DNA from: Zantedeschia hybrid cultivar
Lineage: Eukaryota > Streptophyta > Magnoliopsida > Alismatales > Araceae
Assembly: GCA_030544215.1 (NCBI GenBank)
Contig: JARZZO010000001.1
Location: 37,971,670 to 38,035,669, forward strand
Direction of reading: 5' to 3'
Length of the DNA stretch: 64,000 nucleotides
Of this stretch, positions 59,599 through 64,000 are shown in pieces (the stretch's first letter is position 1; the number at the start of each line of letters is the position of its first letter). The notes beneath the pieces were generated by a model that was given only the letters and a program-made list of their open reading frames with translations, made no database searches and was not told the origin of the DNA. The position numbers and the translations under genes were made by a program.

Positions 59599-60921
59599 TG
59601 TAGACACGCTAATTTTGACATCATTTCGAGTAAATTTCATATTATATAATAATGCCTCAGAATGGTCTGATATTTAATCATTGATTAATTTTTATTGATT
59701 TTTTTGAGTGTCGGGTCGAACAGACATGTTTAAGTTAATCAATTAAATTGATTTTAACAAATATTTCAGTTAAAATATGAAGAAGTATAAAAGACGTCGA
59801 CTTGTATGGACGCCATTTAGACTTTATTCTTATTTTAACGTTTAAATTTGAATTTTAATCAGTTGATTAATTAGCTAAAAGGCGTCTGTAAGGCATGACG
59901 TGTTTTAGGTTTCCTAAGTTATTTCTACTTCTCTTCTGGATGTTTAACCTTATCTTAATTAGTTTAAAAGACGTCTATACATGTAGACGCGTTTTAGCTA
60001 ATACAGATAAAGATAAGTTTTCCCGGATGTTTATCTTTATCCTAATGAATCTGAAAGGCGTCAGCCAAGTAGGACGCATTTTAGATAATTACAGATAAAA
60101 ATAAATTAATCTGTATTTATCTGTTGGTTAAGATGGATAAATCTTAAGATTTTTCCATGTAAATCCGCGGACGCAGAAGAAGTCTATAAATACCTTGCAT
60201 CTTGAATGGTTAAAAAAAGAGGGTTGAAAAGGAGAAGTTAGAATCAGAGTTAGTGATTGAAGATCGAAGCAACGATGTCCACACGCTGAAGTGCTGCTGT
60301 TTCCAGAAGCCGGCGTCCGTTCTTCGTCCATTCTTTATCCAATTCAAGGCTTCATCCATTCGGCATAAGTTTTTCAATTCATTTCTACACCTTTTCATAT
60401 TTGCATCTTCATCAGTCTTGCATTCTTCATCATCACTCCATGCAACACACAACACTAGCATTCTTTTCAAAACCTATTTGATTAAGGGGTTTCAAAAGCC
60501 ATCCCAACAAGTAAGTTCTATGTTTAGTTGCATGTTTAAAACTATGATTAGAATGGATACTGCTTTTGCTAAAATGCTAATCATTGTTTCTTAATTTCTT
60601 TTTCCATTTTCTTGCAAAGGAGAATCAAGGAAGGAAATCAATAGCACAAAATCACAAGAACTCTGGATGATCCTCAAAATTCAACAGCAAGAACAAAGAC
60701 AAGAAAGGGCTCTCTTTCTTCAGCCGGCTGAAGAGGGGGAATCAAGAGCTTAATATCTTCCGCGTTCAAACAGGTAGGCGATCAAAAACTCTTTCTTTTG
60801 GAACTTTTAACTCAAAAGTTTCTGGCGAACACTTCACATAGTTTCTTTTTAAGAGGTTTATTTTGCACTTAAACAACATACATTTTTCATGATAATCACA
60901 CACCCATTTTAAGCACTCACA
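59599..60921 (+). mobile_element. Solo LTR of the Tat family
   Basis: A complete 1323-bp LTR, TGTAGACACGC...GCACTCACA, on the plus strand, opposite to the surrounding pol. It is flanked by AAGGG at 59594-59598 and 60922-60926, a perfect 5-bp TSD. Without it, the pol frame would read YYP followed by TAG: the insertion split the stop codon region. A TATAAATA box lies at 60185-60192. No internal Tat sequence is attached in its own orientation. Confidence 0.93.
59787..60084. repeat. Four 12-10-12 modules in the solo LTR
   Basis: Modules at 59787-59820, 59875-59908, 59964-59997 and 60051-60084. Read in the Tat-1 direction the spacers are CATACAAGTC, ATGCCTTACA, TACATGTATA and CTACTTGGCT. Confidence 0.92.
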
Positions 60922-63900
60922 AAGGGTAGTATTTATTAAGAAGCAAACCGTTCCAGGAGTGAGTTAGCTCTTCTCCTTCTGCATTGACAAGACGATAAGC
61001 GCTACCAGGAAAAGCATGTGATATAACATAAGGTCCTTCCCAGTTGGGTTGGAGTTTAGAACGCGAACCACCAGGTTTTACAAAAATCCTTTTGACGACC
61101 ATTTCACCAACTTTGAACTTACGTTCAATGACTTTCTTTTGATAAAAACGTGCTAGTCTATTTTGATAAACTCTTGCATGATTAACAGCTGACCATCTTC
61201 TCTCGTCTAAGAGTTCCAATTGAGCAAGGAGTGTTGAACGATGTTCATCAATGGAAAATTCCTTGTTCAATTGTACTCTTAATGACGGTATGAGGATCTC
61301 GTATGGAACTACTGCCTCCATTCCAAACGTTAAGGAATAAGGAGTTTGCCCAATGGGCGTGCGGATTGAAGTTCGGTAGGCCCATAGAGCCTCAACCAAT
61401 TTTTATGGCCAGTCTGTGAACTTGTTAGATTTGCACGTCTTTTTGATGATTTTTATCAAAGTCTTGTTAGTTGCCTCTGCTTGGCCATTGCCTTGCGGAT
61501 AATAAGGAGACGAATGATGCAATGCAATTTTGTACCTGTTGCAGAGGTCCTTTAATTCTTGTGACACGCACTGCGGTCCATTGTCGGTGACGATGGTGCT
61601 TGGAATTCCAAATCTGGTGATGATGTTCCTCATGATGAACTTGCAGACGGTTGATGCTTTGACTTCCGTGTATGCTTTAGCTTCTGCCCACTTGGTGAAG
61701 TATTTCGTTGCCGTGAGGATGAAAGATTTTTGCTTGATGCCGGAATCGGAATTGCCAAGGGGTTTAATGATATCGAAAGCCCACATGGAGAAAGGCCATG
61801 GGGAGGAAACATGATGGAGTGAAGATACAGGAGAATGAATTTTGTCGGCGTGAAGTTGACATTTAGCACACGTACGGACATATCCTACACAGTCTTCTTC
61901 TATGGTTGGCCAATAAAATCCTTGTCTAAGGATCTTCTTTGCTAGCGTTTGTCCATTAACATGGCCACCACAAACTCCAGCATGAGCTCCTTCCATAACC
62001 TTCCAAAGCTCATCTTCGTCCAGACATCTCAGAAGAACTCCATCAAAACCTCTCTTGTATAGTGCTCCCCCAACTAGGGTGTATCGTTGAGCAACTCTCC
62101 TGATAGCCCTTTTTTCCTCAGCTGTGGCTTCTTCAGGATACGATTGATCTCCATAATATTTGGCAATTTCATAGTACTATGGCTTCTGTTCATCATCCAT
62201 CTCTTCTAATAGCTCCATCAACATGATTTCTCTCTTCTCCACGACATCTCCATCTCTGACCTTCTTCAGCAACTTTTCCTTGGTTCTCAAAAATGAAGGG
62301 TCTTTCATGGCGGGTGAAAGACGCCTATGAACTATGATTGATTCAGATTGCCTGCTGATTGGAAAATCAGGAGAAGATGCAAGTGAGGCTAGAGCGTCAG
62401 TTAAGATGTTCTGATTCCTAGGAACATGGACGAAGATCAATTTGGTGAAAAGCTTTGAATAAGCAGAAGTAAGTTCTTGATAAGGCTTAAGTTTGAGATC
62501 AAGGGTTCGATACTTGGTTAACACTTGGCGAAGAATCAATTGGCTATCACCCACAATCCTGAGTTTGGTAACACCATGGGAATGAGCGGCCTCGAGGCCA
62601 GCAAGGAGCGCCTCGTATTCAGCTATATTGTTGGTGACTGGAAAGTCAAGCTGAAAGGCTTGTGGAATGATGATACCTCCGGGTGATAACATAACAATGC
62701 CAATACCCTTTCCATGGGAATTCAGAGCTCCGTCAAAATGCAGAGTCCACATATCATCTCTGTTTTGATCTATGGACATCAGTTCCTCATCCGGAAACTC
62801 CGATTGGACTGGATCAAAACGAGGAAGGGGGTGATGAGCGAGATGTTCTGCTATGGCATAGCCTTTGATCGCTTTCTGCTGAATGTAAGTGATATCGAAT
62901 TGGGATAGAAAGCTTTGCCATCGCGCTAACCTATCAGTAAGGACATATTTCTCCAGAAGAAACTTGATCGGATTCATCCTAGCGATGAGATGTACTTCAT
63001 AGGCTAGAAAATAATACTTCAATTTCTGAACAACCCAAACCAATGATGCACATGTTTTCTCCATCGCTGTATATCCCTGTTCAGCGGGGTTGAGAAGTTT
63101 AGAGAGATAGTAGGCTGCCCTCTCCTTTCCTTCTTCATCCTCTTGTGCTAGGACAGCCCCCACTGCATCATCCAAGACAGAAATGTAAAGTATCAATGGT
63201 TTGCCTGGAGATGGTGGTCTCAAAACAGGAGGACTTGCCAAATAATTCTTTAATCCATCGAATGCCTCCTGACACTTATCGTCCCAATCGAATTTGACTC
63301 CTGGCTTGGTAAGCTCGTAGAACGGCTTACACCTTTATGAGTGCTGGGAGACAAAACGGCGAATAAATTGCAACCTCCCGATTAATCCTCTTAACTCCTT
63401 CAAGTTATTGGGAGGTGGCATCTCTCTGATAACCTTCGCCTTATTATGATCAATATCAATTCCCCGTTTGCTAACAATGAATCCAAGTAATTTTCCTGAA
63501 GATACCCCGAATACACATTTCTTGGGGTTCATCTTTAACTGATATTCCCTTGATCTCTCTAACACTCTTGCCAGAACTTTGGCATGCTCAGCCTTCGTTT
63601 TAGATTTAACCAACAAGTCATCCACATACACTTCTAAATCTATGTGCATCATGTCGTGAAATATTGCCATAATAGCCCTCTGATAAGTGGCTCAAGCATT
63701 CTTTAATCCAAATGGCATGACGACATAGCAGTATGTTCCCTAAGGTGTAGTGAATGATGTCTTCTCTTGATCTTCTTCTGCTAGCTTAATCTGATTGTAT
63801 CCTGAAAATCCGTCCATAAATGATAAAGTTTCATAGCCAGCGGTGTTGTCAATGAGTACGTCAATATGAGGCAATGGAAAATCATCTTTAGGACACGCCC

Positions 63901-64000
63901 GGTTCAGATCGCGAAAGTCAATGCAAATTCTGACCTTTCCGTCCTTCTTCATAACCAGGACTATGTTGGCCACCCATTGTGCATAGAGAACAACTCTAAT
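60922..64000 (-). pseudogene. pol: Tat-2 pol: RT, RNase H, second RNase H, integrase
   Basis: One frame from the window edge to the insertion point, with premature stops at 63740 (TAG), 63692 (TGA), 63335 (TAA), 62177 (TAG) and 61403 (TAA). RT: KVRICIDFRDLNRACPKDDF, FMDGFSGYNQI, VMPFGLKNA and the catalytic YVDDLLVKS. First RNase H: LILYISVLDDAVGAVLAQ. Second, archaeal-like RNase H: WTLHFDGALNSHGKGIGIV, NNIAEYEALLAGLEAAH, GDSQLI, TDALASLA, retaining the acidic residues. Integrase: HHCC zinc site (GGHVNG, CAKCQLHADK), core WAFDIIKP, VTDNGPQ, GNGQAEATNK, and C-terminus ending NKYYP. RT before integrase marks Ty3/gypsy; the two RNase H domains mark the Tat lineage. The natural stop was displaced by the solo LTR. 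Confidence 0.93.

Larger units (their letters stand above)
50640..64000 (-). mobile_element. Tat-2, 3' portion of a very large Ty3/gypsy element
   Basis: On the minus strand the order is pol (64000 to 60922), about 7.6 kb of extra sequence (interrupted by a solo LTR), and the 3' LTR (51997 to 50640). The pol has a second, archaeal-like RNase H, the mark of the Tat lineage. The extra region carries two plus-strand genes of the plant mobile domain class; antisense extra genes after pol, some with a transposon-associated domain, have been described for this lineage. The 5' end is outside the window. The LTR family is that of Tat-1. That the extra genes belong to the element is inference from their place between pol and LTR. 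Confidence 0.82.

Overview
The window is plant nuclear DNA, most likely angiosperm heterochromatin. It is built almost entirely from nested LTR retrotransposons of the Ty1/copia and Ty3/gypsy superfamilies. I see no ordinary single-copy host gene, tRNA or rRNA. Evidence for this reading is TG...CA LTRs, primer-binding sites (PBS) matching the 3' end of initiator tRNA-Met, polypurine tracts, 5-bp target-site duplications (TSDs), and decayed gag and pol frames. The species cannot be named from the sequence.

Left part. Positions 1-4288 are the 5' half of a Ty3/gypsy element on the minus strand (Tat-1: LTR, PBS, leader, broken gag running off the window). It abuts a plus-strand LTR of a second gypsy family (D-prime, 4289-17343). 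That LTR is split by a copia solo LTR (5649-7191) and by a whole copia element A (7386-16720, TSD GTTTG). A gypsy pol relic (E, 17344-18431) follows.

Middle part. Copia B (18432-27587, minus) is followed directly by internal sequence of a second copy, B2 (27588-29599), with one LTR between them. Copia C (29600-50548, minus, TSD ATATG) sits inside B2. C carries an internal duplication of its LTR, leader and gag start, and is split in its reverse transcriptase by gypsy D (31988-40442, TSD GTATC, two LTRs of 2538 bp). B2 resumes for 91 bp at 50549.

Right part. From 50640 to the window end lies the 3' portion of a second, very large Tat element (Tat-2, minus): pol with both a normal and a second, archaeal-like RNase H, then about 7.6 kb of extra sequence, then the 3' LTR. 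The extra sequence carries two plus-strand (antisense) genes of the plant mobile domain class, one of them with six phase-0 introns. A solo LTR of the same family (59599-60921, TSD AAGGG) is inserted exactly at the pol stop codon.

The most unusual signal is a quasi-palindromic module: 12-bp arms (left CTRAAANGCGTC, right GACGCCNTTYAG) around a spacer of exactly 10 nt whose sequence varies. I count about 65 by eye. They lie in the LTRs of both gypsy families and in the Tat leader and extra region, singly or as doublets sharing a central arm, and I saw none in the copia elements. In three alignable Tat LTRs the arms are kept while the 10-nt spacers differ. Two further repeated hairpin designs occur in the copia leaders: arrays with 7-bp arms and a 3-nt spacer, and four copies of a motif with a TTGTG/CACAA inverted repeat.
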